DNA of 64,000 nucleotides from Zopfochytrium polystomum (Eukaryota; Chytridiomycota; Chytridiomycetes; Chytridiales; Chytridiaceae): assembly GCA_025765615.1 (NCBI GenBank), contig JAIVFJ010000239.1, positions 1 to 64,000 of the forward strand. The letters are read 5' to 3'. The notes under the pieces were generated by a model. It saw nothing but the letters and a program-made list of their open reading frames with translations. It made no database searches and had not been told where the DNA came from. The position numbers were made by a program, and so were the translations under genes. This document shows, in pieces, positions 41,199-54,185 of this stretch. Within the stretch, counting starts at the first letter, position 1. Every line of letters starts with the position of its first letter.

Positions 41199-44013
41199 GC
41201 CTGGATTCCAGCAATGCTGTCACTTCCTCCCATTCGTTTGTTATCATCTTGTTTACTCTTTATCATTGCATTGGTTGAAACTTAGCGATTATTCATGGTG
41301 GAAAGCAATTCTGAAAAAGCATTTCGCCAATAAGAGAAAGCTTGCTTTCTAAGAGTACCCCACACAACTTTGCTCTTATTTTCAATTTGGAGAGCAACAA
41401 GGGGCAGCTTTTAATCACCTTATTACAGAATGTACTGGGTAGTGGCTATGTTGCAAGCTGTGAAGCTATTAACCAACTATCAGGTCAGGCTATTTATATG
41501 TGCAGGACTTGTTGATTGAGTCGCAACTGATGACTAGAGTGTAGACACAGCTGTGCCGAAGATAGTCCCATGAAGGAGCCTTGGTGTGGCGAAAGTGACT
41601 GTGGGGACAGGCATGGTCGTCTGTCTCTCTCCCCATTTGCTGCACCGCTGGCGCAATTAAGGGATTCCGTGTATGCAATAGAGGAGGTTTGTGACTGCAG
41701 GACAGGGTCTGAAGGCAGGGCAGTCTCTCCAATCCAGAACAAGCACTATTCACGAAGAATCAAGTGAAAGGAACACTCCAACCAACATGCAACCCCCGTT
41801 TGTCCTGTGTAACTGGTCAGTGCGGCGGAACAAATGGTTCCATTGGCAAGAATCGCCAAAAACATTCCGCATTGTTGAACACTAAAGCGGAAAAGGAAAC
41901 TTTTGAAACTGGCGCAGCGGATAGGATACGATAGAATAGGGTGCCTTTAATCAAAACCAAGCCAACCCACAAAACTCTGTACTGAAACCAAACCAGATCC
42001 CCTTTTGCTTTATCTGTATTCGAACCGTATCTGGAGTTTGGACTGTTAACTTAATGGCTACTGGTTCAACCCGGATAACCTGAGGATTTTGGTTAAAAAA
42101 TCCTATATCCCATACTAAGTGGTTATCCCAGCGAAAAATAACGGTTTCTGGTAGCATCGAAGTTTGACATAACGAAGAGCACACAAAATAAATGCTCCCA
42201 GTGGACGGTCCAATCATCCATTGAAGCGCCGTTACAACTTGCTATCGGGTCTGAGGCGTACAGCTGGTCATTGACGCTTGGTGGCGAGAGTTGAACAGAT
42301 TTTTCTTGCAGCAAATGCCAGTACGCGTGCGTTCTGTGAGCGTTTTTTTCGTTAGACGCTTTCAATTCTGATAGAAACCTGGGGAAAGTATAGATAATAT
42401 TCAGTGCCGTCGGAACACACGAAGTGCGGATGACTCCGAATGATGCCGATCAACGTGGCGACAGGCTGTACTTATTTGTGTAAAATTCAAAGCAACTAAT
42501 CAGTTGAATCCGGCACAGAATAAAAAAGGTGCTCCAGAAACACATCTCTCTGCACAACAAACCGCACCAATTTGGGCCTGCAACGGCATCGTCCGACTGC
42601 AGCGACGAAGATGCGTTCTCACCCTGCGCGCACGGACAGGCGGATAGTCCAGCGTGAACAACCTGGCACCCCGTTGGCGATGAGGAAGGGTCGCCGCGAC
42701 GGCCGTCCCAGCAAGCGAACTGGTCAACGTACGCAAGTTCAGCTGCGTGCACGAATTCTGCGTCACCGACGCTGGCCGCCAGGAATGCTGCATCGCGCAA
42801 GTGTCAGGCGCATCGGCGAGCAGAACGTCCAGAAGGGACGTCGGCTGCTCATCCTCGGCGACAACAAGCTAAATTCGACTCATCCAGCGACGTAAGCCTT
42901 GAAGCACTTCTCTGTGCCCACGCGTCCACCAAACCTCACCCGCAGAATCGCTCTCGTGGGCTTGTCCGGCCAGACTGCGAGCGGACAGCAGCCAGCGAAG
43001 AACGTCCAACTCCCCAGCTTACACGCGGCATTCACGGCGCCCAGTTAAGGCCGGCTGGCTCCTTGAGGGAATCAACTTTGGTAGGGGTGGCGGCCATGGG
43101 GATGATGCTGTCCAGTACGCGTTGGACGATTTCAGGAGAACTCACACTTGCGCAGAGGCGTGGATGGGGTCAAATGTCACCACGTCCCTCCACATGCCCT
43201 TGCTTTTCATGTGGTGAAGCAATAGGCAACCGCGGGAGGAGAGTTTATAAATAGGAGCTGCTTGGCAAGCCGCAGCATGTTTCTCTGAAGGCCTAAAGAA
43301 GACAGTTCCAATAAGGATAAGTGCGTCATCATGAGTGGTGCGTGAGAAAAAGTGTCAAACTGCAAACTGAACAACAGACCTGCCCGTCCTGAGATGTCCT
43401 GCCAGTTGGCACCCTCCGGAGTGGCGCTGCAGGCGATGCGGGCCACAGCGGCCCAAATTGGAACGGCGACGCCCGGGTCGATCCAGACCGCCGCGCGGAC
43501 GGCCCGGCAGACGCCGGCTCCGACACGAATGTGCGCCAAGTACGCCGCCAAAGCCCGCCGCTCCTGCTGCTGCTGCTGGTGTGGGGATTGTGGCACGGAT
43601 GGCAGTGGTGGCAGCAGCAGCTGCAGTGTCGTGATAGTCACGATTGTCATACTCATCATGGTCACGGTGGTTTGGGCGGCTGCCGATGCTGCGGCAGCTC
43701 TTGGTGGCGGCAGCAGTGGCGACTTGGACGATGACCATCGCCCACACAATGGCAGGTTAGCAAGTCATGGTTGAACAGGGTCGACATCTGCGTGGGCATT
43801 TTTATTCTCAAAGAGAACATACGACAAATTTAGGTCCTAAGTTGTTCAAGTCGCACATTCCGCAGCCCAGAGCGAGGAGATTGGGAGCACAGGCTCTAAT
43901 CCGTTCCTTCTTCAAACCGATATGACAATAGGGCCAAGTGACTCGACTCAATGAACTTTTGTTTTGTATTTCACGAAGTTGTGCAAAAGCAGGCAAGCAA
44001 CTGCAACAAATGC
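41199..44013. other. Intergenic region with ambiguous ORFs
   Basis: No gene is supported at 41199-42440. At 42450-42800 (minus) a cysteine-containing frame of 116 codons, and at 43330-43775 overlapping frames on both strands, stay open without recognisable domains. A TATAAATA at 43246-43253 (plus strand) would fit a transcript reading rightward into 43352-43774, whose frame contains a cysteine cluster and a hydrophobic stretch (VVIVTIVILIMVTVVW). I cannot choose among these frames. Confidence 0.35.
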
Positions 44014-46053
<2,040 letters not shown>

Positions 46054-47038
46054 GTCGCGAAACTGCGTGAAACGACGAAATGAAAATCAATCAAGGGGCC
46101 AGTGTGGAACTCCAGACACGTGGCGGGTGGCCAATGATGAGAAGCCACGCGCCACACTAAGCAAGGGTGGAGGGCGCGAGAGAGAGAGCGAGCGACGGAG
46201 GCAGCCGCCAAGGAGGGCGACGGCAGTAGCGATGACCATGACATGAAATTCCCGTCGATTGGCGAGGGCGTCGGAGCCTGCGGGGTTGCGGGGCAAGGGG
46301 ATTTCAAATCTGGAGCGACAACAAGAGAGGACCCCCGACATGTCGCTCCGACGCGTGGAACAGTAAAAAAGAAAAGAGGGGGAGAGGGAGAGAAGCAGAG
46401 ATGGAGTGAGAGACATAGAGGGAGACTGCTAGGGGCAGGCGAAGGGCGAAGAAGCTGAGAGGGGAAGCATCGATCGATTGGCTGCAAAAGGTGAGGAGAG
46501 TCGTTGGGGTTCCAGACACCCATCGCACTCTCGGGGCATCCTTCTCAATCTGCAGACTAGACTAGGCCTAGACCGCCGTGTATGCAATTGGCGCTATGCG
46601 GCAGCTCACTTCGCGGGGAGGCCCAGCGAACGCGACTCACCGGCTCGAACGGATTCCGACGAAGCGTATTTGTTGGGTGGAGGAGGCCTTGTCAAAACGC
46701 AATGTAATTCCCCGTTCTGATTGGGTTCCAGTTCCGCCACTCCCGCTCGGCCGGTTGGGGCTGTGCTGCTTCCACCGAACGCAACAACACACCACAGATA
46801 CTCCACCGCTATTGCGTCGGCGTTCCGCATGCCTAGCAGATTGTACAAAGCCGATCGCCCAAAGTCGCGAACCACCACAACGCGGGACATAAAATGGAGA
46901 GATAGATTCGATTCGAAAAGCACTTAGGCAGCCTTCTGCACTCCAACATCTATTCTCACTCTTTGCGAAAGCGCAATGTCAGAAATAGGCAAAAGTGCTC
47001 ATTAAGCTTAGGCCTTGGCCTGCAGTCAGTTGTGTTCA
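46054..47038. other. UGP1 upstream region, no gene seen
   Basis: GA-rich stretches at 46165-46200 and 46365-46430 lie 110-380 bases upstream of the UGP1 start, on the opposite strand. The remaining frames look non-coding. Confidence 0.55.
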
Positions 47039-48528
47039 TCAAGCCTTGGTCGCGGCATGTTGCTGTTTCTGCTCAAGCCACGTTGGGTAGTCAGTCTGTG
47101 GTTTGCAGAGACAAAGGTGCTGTGATCAGGACTTTGGACGACAAAGAAGACAGGCCAAAAATTGACGATTACTCACGTATCCAACCTCTCCGTCTGTGTA
47201 AAATGTCGGCCTGTTGTAAGGGGTGAACGGCAGATCGTGCTGAATGCGGTACGGCAGGTCCGGGTTGGATATGAAATAGCGTCCGAACGCCGCAACGTCG
47301 GCCTCTCCCGCCTTCACCTTGGCCTCGGCGGACTCTGCCGTCAGGCCGCCGGCCACAATCAATGTCCCCTTGTAAGCCTGCCTGAACGGCCGCAGGTTGA
47401 CGGCCTCCTCGTCGGGAGCGACCGCGGCGTCCCAGCCGCCGGCAATGCGCGGCTCGACGAGGTGCACGAACGCGATGCCCAGCGGGTTCAGCCGCTCCAG
47501 CAACGCGCACCAAGTCGCGACGGGATTGCTGTCGCCCATGCCTTGGAACGTGCCGTACGGGCTCAGACGGATGCCCGTGCGGTCCGCACCGATGGCGTCC
47601 GCGACGGCCTTGACGACTTCGACGGCCAGCCGCACGCGGCCCTCGGCGTCGCCGCCGTACGCGTCCGTGCGCTGGTTGTTGACGTTGTCGTTGATGAACT
47701 GGTCGATGAGGTACCCGTTCGCGCCGTGGATCTCGACGCCGTCGAAGCCGGCTTCTATTGCGAGCTCCGCCGCGCGGACGTACTGCTGAATGAGCGCGGG
47801 AATCTCCTCGGTCGTGAGCATCCGGGACACCTCGCGGTCGACCAGGCCATGTGTGGGAGTGTTAATCTTGGAAGTTTTTTTTTTTTTTTTTTTTTTTTTT
47901 TTGTTTGTTTGTTTGTTTGTTTGGGATGTTTAGTTGGAGGGGAAGTCTTTGTCACCTTTTTTCTTTTCGTGGTTGGAGGATGACTGTTTTTAGGCAACCT
48001 CCTCTCATCTCTTGTCGCTCACCTGCCCGGGGGCCTTCATGCTCGACGATGACGGGGGCGGGCGCTTGAGCGGGTCAAAGTCCGAATGCGACACGCGCCC
48101 CACGTGCCACAGCTGCAAAAAGATGACGCCCTTCTTGGCGTGCACGGCCTCGGTCACCGGCCTCCACCCGTCGACGTGCGCCTGCGTGTAGATGCCCGGC
48201 ACCTTGGCGCCCGGCCGGCCCTCGGGACAGATGGCCGTCGCCTCGGCGATGATCAGCCCGCCCTCCGACGCCCGCTGCCCGTAGTACGTCGCCATGATGG
48301 GCGTCGGGACGTTTTCCACGGGCGGGCTGCAGTCGTAGCGCGCCAACGCCCGCACCCTCCTGGAAACCGCATGTGAATTGGTTACATAATTAACGGAATG
48401 CTCACTCACGTCAGGGGTGCCATGGCGACCCGATGCTTCAGCAGGTAGCGGCCGACCTGGATGGGCTGGAACAGCCGCTTCGTCGCTGCTGCTGCTGCTG
48501 CTGCTGCTGCGGCTGGAGTGCCGTTCAT
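47039..48528 (-). CDS. Old Yellow Enzyme family NADH:flavin oxidoreductase
   Basis: Old Yellow Enzymes are FMN-dependent ene-reductases. Four exons (48528-48410, 48359-48023, 47866-47177, 47095-47039) join in phase to 400 residues, the family length. Visible blocks are LFQPIQVGRYLLKHRVAMAPLT, MATYYGQRASEGGLIIAEAT, FLQLWHVGR, then AAELAIEAGFDGVEIHGANGYL (His and Asn of substrate binding), LIDQFINDNVNNQR, RLSPYGTFQGM and FGRYFISNPDLPYR, and the terminal GYTDYP. The N-terminus has a run of ten alanines encoded by a GCA/GCT repeat. The second intron contains a run of 28 T on the plus strand. The physiological substrate is unknown. Confidence 0.95.
47875..47922. repeat. Poly-T run followed by TTTG repeat, inside an intron
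   Basis: 28 consecutive T then five GTTT units. It lies in intron 2 of the Old Yellow Enzyme gene, adjacent to the splice acceptor read on the minus strand. Confidence 0.95.
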
Positions 48529-49267
48529 TCGAGTTGATCGTCAGGGGGTGAGGGAACCGACAATTGCAAATTATAAAAGGAGAGAAGAAGACAGAAAATC
48601 GGTGAGAGAGAAAGGAGAGAGAAATGGAAAGTTCCACACATCCGCGTGCTCAACCAAGCTTGGTGCACACACACACACAAACACACGCGCGCACATTCTC
48701 CCACCCGATCGCCGGTCGGTTGAATTTGTCATCGCCCATGGGACAGTGCCGGGAAGGGAAGAGAAGATCGGGGACTTTGTTCCGCGAATTCTCCTTTGTC
48801 ATTTAGCCGAGAGGGCAGACACCTGTCTTGGCGGCGATGAACCAAGGGACTTCGCCGCGCCCTCGTGCATCGGCGGCGGACAATTGCCGTCACCGTCGTC
48901 GGCATCGTCGTCCGCAGCGCCTCCCAACGGTGGTACGGCGGCATTCCTTTCGCCCGGCAAAGAAGCGCAAAGTCGGGGGGCGCACCCGACGGCGCCATTC
49001 ACCGCAGCGGTCGTCGACGAAGTGGCGAGCTCGCAGCGGGTTGCCGACGCGCGAGACCCGACGCTTACATCCTCGAAAGCTCGGGCACCCGAGGCCGTGC
49101 ACTTGTCGCGCAAGGGAGAGGCCGTGGTGAGCGACGGTGAGGGCACGAGTTGAAACGCTTCAACATTACACTGCACACTTCGCGTCGCACACTCGGGAAC
49201 AACGCACACATACACACGCGAAGCGTCGCGCGAACAACAACCAGCGACCTCGTGTTCGGCAGCTTTT
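48529..49267. other. Intergenic with overlapping ORFs on both strands
   Basis: Long frames on both strands (48461-49153 plus; 48799-49274 minus) overlap in GC-rich sequence without any recognisable domain. The left end holds the Old Yellow Enzyme promoter. I see no supported gene. Confidence 0.4.
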
Positions 49268-51411
49268 TCAAACATTTTTATCCGTCTTCGGCATTTTCTC
49301 TTTCCGCTTGAGCTCGCGCTCCACCTTCCCCGGCCGCCCTTTCTTCTTCTTCCTTCCAGACAGTCCGTCAAGGAGCTCTTCAATCTCCCTGGCGTGGTTT
49401 GCAAAGCTTGCCGGTCCGATTGCGCGGACTTTCTCGGCAAAGGGCACGCTCTCGGCGTCCGCAAACGAAATGACGGTCCCCTTGCGACCGCCCCGCGCCG
49501 TCCTGCCCGCGCGGACGAGGAAATCCGCCGCAGAGGCCGGATAGTCAAAGTTTATCACGGTGCTGACGCGATGAAAGTCGATGCCGCGCGACAGGTGGTC
49601 CGTGGTGACGAGAATGTCGAGGGCGGAGGCGTTTGACGACGGTCCCGGTGCGGCCGCAGTCGTGAAATGGTTGATCACAAGGTCGCGGCGATCCCGCGGC
49701 ATGTCAGGGTGGAAGACCCAAACAGAGGCGGTGGACTCGATTTCGCCGGTGGACGTTGACCGCTTGATTTCAGCGTACAGGCGCACGGCGGCTCGGGCGT
49801 CTTTGCAAAAAACAATCCACCGTTCTCCGCCTCCGGCAAGTCGCCTGCGTCCTTGCAACTGGTTGACGAGAAGATCAAACTTCTCCCGAAAACACTCCTC
49901 AGCGTAGGAAACCTTGTTGCCGTCCTCAAACGGTCGCTCGGGGTCAATGACTGGCGGTGCGACAATTTTTCCATCGTTCCGCGGGCGTGGTTTGGGTGGG
50001 TTCGGCTGGACTGTTTCCAAATGGATCAGAGTGGTCTGTAGGTTTTCAGGCAGGCGGTGGACGGATATAGTGTCCACCTTGGCCAGATTCTGCAGCTTGG
50101 AGTTCAAATATTGAATTGGATTCTTCCCCTGAGCCCTGTTGAGGGAATAATCGGATAAAGCCGATGCCGCACAGACATATTGCAGAAGGCGAGGGCGGTG
50201 AGGCGCTGGCTTGGCGAGGGCTCTTTCTCTGTTCACTTTTACAAACATGGAGATCGACTTTCGCGTTACGAGATGCGTAGTTGTGAGATCCGCCTCATCA
50301 AACACAATCGCCTCTGTCCTTCCGAGAACCCTGAAGACCGATACTGACTTCACTGCGTAGTCGTGAAAGCCTCGGACGGTGGAGACCGCGACGTCGGGGA
50401 AAAATGGGGTGGAGGGGCTTGGAGGTATAAGTGAGCAATTCAGACCAAGACCAAGCGAATTTACAGCCTTGACGATTTGAGCTGCAAGCTCCCACGTGTG
50501 CGTGATGACTACAATCGACGGCGACCTCTTGTTGATCTCGTCCTGCTTCCGCACTGTCGACGGAAGGAGCCTCTTGAAAAGCGGGAGGAGATACGCGAGC
50601 GTTTTGCCAGCGCCAGACTCCGCTCGCAGAACACAATTATCCCCATTTGCTATTCGGTTGAATGCCTGGAAATTGCCCAATGTCAGGACTGCGTTGGCTT
50701 CAACACAGAGAAAAGTACCTTTCGTTGAATTTCGGTTGGAGAATAGAAGCCAGCACTCTTTAAGCGGGAAATCCACTGCTCCGGCAGCCCAGCATCCTCC
50801 CACGATGCAATATCTATAGCTGAAGGTTTCACTGGTGTTGTTGATGCTGCTTCCTCCTCGTCCTCGACCTTGTTTTTCAGGCGCGACTTCCGTCCAGCCC
50901 CAACAATTGGCGAGGATTTGCCGCTGGACTTGGTATTGGCACCAGCGTTTGCTCGGGGTATCCGAATCGAGGCGCTGGAGGAAAAGGCTGCCGTAGAGCG
51001 GGAGGTGACATGGCGATCGTGCTGTTGATTTAGTGGTGGTGCGCTTGAAGGTGTGTGGAAAGATCGGCCAAATGGTTCTTTTGTTGCAGAAGAGGCTTGG
51101 AGACCGCAAAAAGAATGAAAGGTCGCTACAAAGAGTGTACATGAGTGAGGAGATGCACGGTAGGCTGTCGCGTGGGCGGTCGGCAAGTCCAAAGGGCTTG
51201 CGTAGCGGCGAACTCGACGCATCCGTCGATTGTGTGGATGGTGCAGGGAGGAATGTGGAAATGCCGTCCTCCTTGTCAAAGTGACAAACCTTGCAGACAA
51301 TTGCGACCGCCGATTTTCAAAATCGTTCAGGGACAATCCTCGCCTTGCCGAAGGTTCGGGTGGAGAATATAAGAGGGTGGACCTTCCAGTGCAGATACGC
51401 AAGAGAGCCAA
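49268..51411 (-). CDS. DEAD-box RNA helicase with divergent motifs, probably mitochondrial
   Basis: Two exons (51411-50719 and 50665-49268) give 696 residues. The N-terminal 100 residues are Arg/Ser/Thr-rich and could be a mitochondrial presequence. The helicase core follows: Q-motif region WEDAGLPEQWISRLKSAG...SPTEIQRK, motif I AESGAGKT, motif II VFDEADL, then YVCAASAL at motif III, VTTDHLSRGIDF at motif V and VRAGRTAR at motif VI. The C-terminal tail is lysine-rich (GRKKKKGRPGK). Three motifs deviate from the family: Ia reads THTWELA instead of PTRELA, III reads SAL instead of SAT, and VI begins VR instead of HR. It resembles MRH4/DDX28-type mitochondrial ribosome-assembly helicases, but that subfamily call is tentative. 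Confidence 0.85.
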
Positions 51412-51704
51412 AATTACCTGGTGAAACTTCTAATTCATCTTGTGAACAGTTATTCTCGCATTTGAACGACTCGTGAGAACCGATGGTTAATGAGAATGGT
51501 TGTGCTTTGTGACTGTTCTTGTTTGATTCAGTTAACTATCCCTGCAGCACTTCAAGGGCCGACGTGAAGACGAAGGACTCTTGCAGTCAGTGATTTGAGT
51601 GCATTCAGTGAAAAAGGGTCCTAACAACAATGTATTCAAGTGATAGATCTCATTCCGAACCATATCTAAGGGAGAACGCCGTTTTTCACACATTCACCGA
51701 ACCC

Positions 51705-53226
51705 TCAGGCCCTGCGAGAATAGTACGTCACACCTGCCTCTTTCGACGTCCTTCCAAACTTGAGAAGTAAAAGCTCTAGTTTCTTGTCGTCTTCTGCAAG
51801 GTCATCGACATACGGCAACAAGTCTTCTCGCACCCATTTACGACGAATTTGAAAAAGGTGCTCGAGCCGCTCCTTCGCACTTGGAGGGAGACAGGATTTC
51901 CTGAAAGTTTTCTGACGGTTACTGACGGCTAAGAGGAATACTCAAGCTCACGGAAAGTGACGAATTGTTGCGGTAGTTGAGTCCTGGTACTCGATCAAAT
52001 AATGTCCCTTTTTTTTTTTTTTTGTAAACATTAGGCTGTGCAGAGGATTGCGGCTGTACCTTGAGCAGATCAAGATTTATTTCAAACTCTGGGGGCGTTT
52101 CATTGCGCCACTCCTTCATGAAATTGTCGAGTGGTACTGACTCCTGATGGAAAGTTAAACTTAGTCTTGACGACGAAACGAAAGGCTTCAAACCATTGTT
52201 CTTGCAAGAGCATTAACCCCAAAGCATCGACCAACTTTAGCAGGAGAGATCACATAATAGCCCTGTGCTAGTTTTCACTTAGGCGAACGGCGATGGGTAA
52301 TTCGATACAAACGGTTTTGTGTGTCGGAAACCTGCTTCAGGACTTGCGCCAGGATGGTATCGTCAATACCGTCGTCAACTACAAGTTCTTTTATGCGCCC
52401 AAGACCAACAATATCGAAGATCACATCCTCCGAGTCCATTGCGAGAATGATATACCGCAGTGTCCTAAAAGTGAATGAGTTTCTACCAAAATTTAGTTTT
52501 TGGGGTAACTGACTCTGCAAAGAACGATTGCGAGAAAACACGATAAGACCCTTGAATTTGAGTCAATGATAAGGTTTTTTAAATTTTCAGCGATAAGGCG
52601 AAACGGCTCCCAACCTCGAAACCAAAAAGCATCCAGTCGATCCAGAGCTGCCCTGAGTTCCCTCGAGCTTGCTTGAATTTCAGTTTGCAGCCAATCAAAC
52701 GCCGCTTCTTCATTTATGAAACTGTTGTCCCCAGCTTCAACTCTTCCAGAAAAGAGAGGAAGAAGTTCTGCGAGCCTGTCCGTTCTGGGTCGCGTTAGGT
52801 CCAGTTCCAGATAGCTGGATGCCAAATCAGCGACAGAGAACTTCGCGCATCGCCGCTGGCCAGAGGGTTGCGCATGTGCCAGAATCAATGTATTCGAAGT
52901 CTCAACCTCTCGGACAAGGTATGACTCGGTATCGGTACAAATAATGACATTATCGTCTTGTCGACCCCGAATTACAAAGCTTGTTTCATTTGGTAAGCGA
53001 ACGGTCGGCAAAACAAATGGTGTAATCAATTGGACTTTGCTGTCACATACGAAGGTTTTGGTTCGTCGCAGTGATCGATGGAGCAGGAGCTTGATGCCTC
53101 AACGAGAGATACCAGATTTGGCGGCAATTCGACAAGGCGGAATCGGCAGACTTGGTTGATGCTCTTGGGGAGTTCAAACTGGATCATTTTGACGAAATAA
53201 AGATAGTGTTCCCGCTGAGTATCCAC
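51705..53226 (-). CDS. DCC1: Sister-chromatid cohesion protein DCC1 (Ctf18-RFC subunit)
   Basis: Dcc1 joins Ctf8 and Ctf18 in the alternative clamp loader that acts on PCNA during cohesion establishment. Exons 53226-53051, 52979-52542, 52464-52332, 52262-52194, 52143-52060 and 51911-51705 give 368 residues in one frame. Family blocks are FRLVELPPNLVSLVE, FVIRGRQDDNVIICT, YLVREVETSNTLIL, SSYLELDLTRPR, then a winged-helix segment YYVISPAKVGRCFGVNALART, SVPLDNFMKEW and, near the end, LEHLFQIRRKWVREDLLPYV. An ATG at 53186 is an alternative start. The second intron uses a weak GTGTTT donor. Nuclear location is expected from the family. Confidence 0.92.
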
Positions 53227-54185
53227 CCGTCTCGCGCGAACGCGGCTGACGATGAGAAGGCGATAATGACGATGGGTTTACTGCAATCGTAAACTTGGCA
53301 CTCAATAGACTGGCGTTACCGGTGCGGGCCTTGAGTCAAAATGGTACCTCTTGAAAAGAGGGTTACGGGATGTGCCTGTGGTGAGTGGGAAGGGATGGAA
53401 GCGTCACAGATGGTGCCAAGAGACGAAACCGACGAAATCTCATCGTGACGCCCACGCACGACGACGAGCGGACGCTCGCCTCCGCTTTCACCGCGAGTTA
53501 TGCGCGGTGGGTGCGGGAAGCGAGCCTCGCTGCGCGATGGAGGTACGGGAGCAGAAAGCCCAAGGGAAGTGACCGGTACGCTGTCGAGCCGCTCCTCCCT
53601 TTCCCCCCCCCCCCCGCCCTCTCCGACTCACAACCACGCGCGGTGTAGGCTGTTTTTGTGCTTTGCACGACGACCGGGTGGATCCAGATCTAAGCGCAGC
53701 CATACAACTCGCGGGGTGTTGAGCATGCGGGCCGTGAAAGCGTCGTAAAGGACGAGCCCGACTCGAACATGAACGATATGGAACCCGCCAGCGGCTTCGT
53801 GGACGCGCACGCGTCGGCGTCGTGGTCGAGGCACAGGATGTGCACTGGGCATATGTAACGAGTTGCTCACCACTCGCTGGCTGGTGGGGTGGCGCGCACC
53901 GGTTTGCCTTTTGTCCGAAGTTGGTCCGTCCGTATGACTAAATCCTTGCAGACAATTGCGACAAATTTGATTCGAAGAATGTTGCTGGCGCCTTCGATAG
54001 CATCACGACCAGAGCTGTAAACTTCAATGGCCATTGAGGAAGAAAATCATCGAGGTATAGTATTTCAAGCGAACATTATCAGTCTTGTTCAACGATGCGA
54101 AAAATTCGACCGATCCCACTATCGAAGAGCATCCAACGCAAATGACAAGTACTCTGACAATTTTGTTCAAGTGACAATCCTCGCC
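53227..54185. other. Intergenic, no confident gene
   Basis: Between DCC1 and the 3' end of RAP1. Short frames at 53385-53650 (plus) and 53628-53873 (minus) have no recognisable domain. I see nothing else. Confidence 0.45.
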
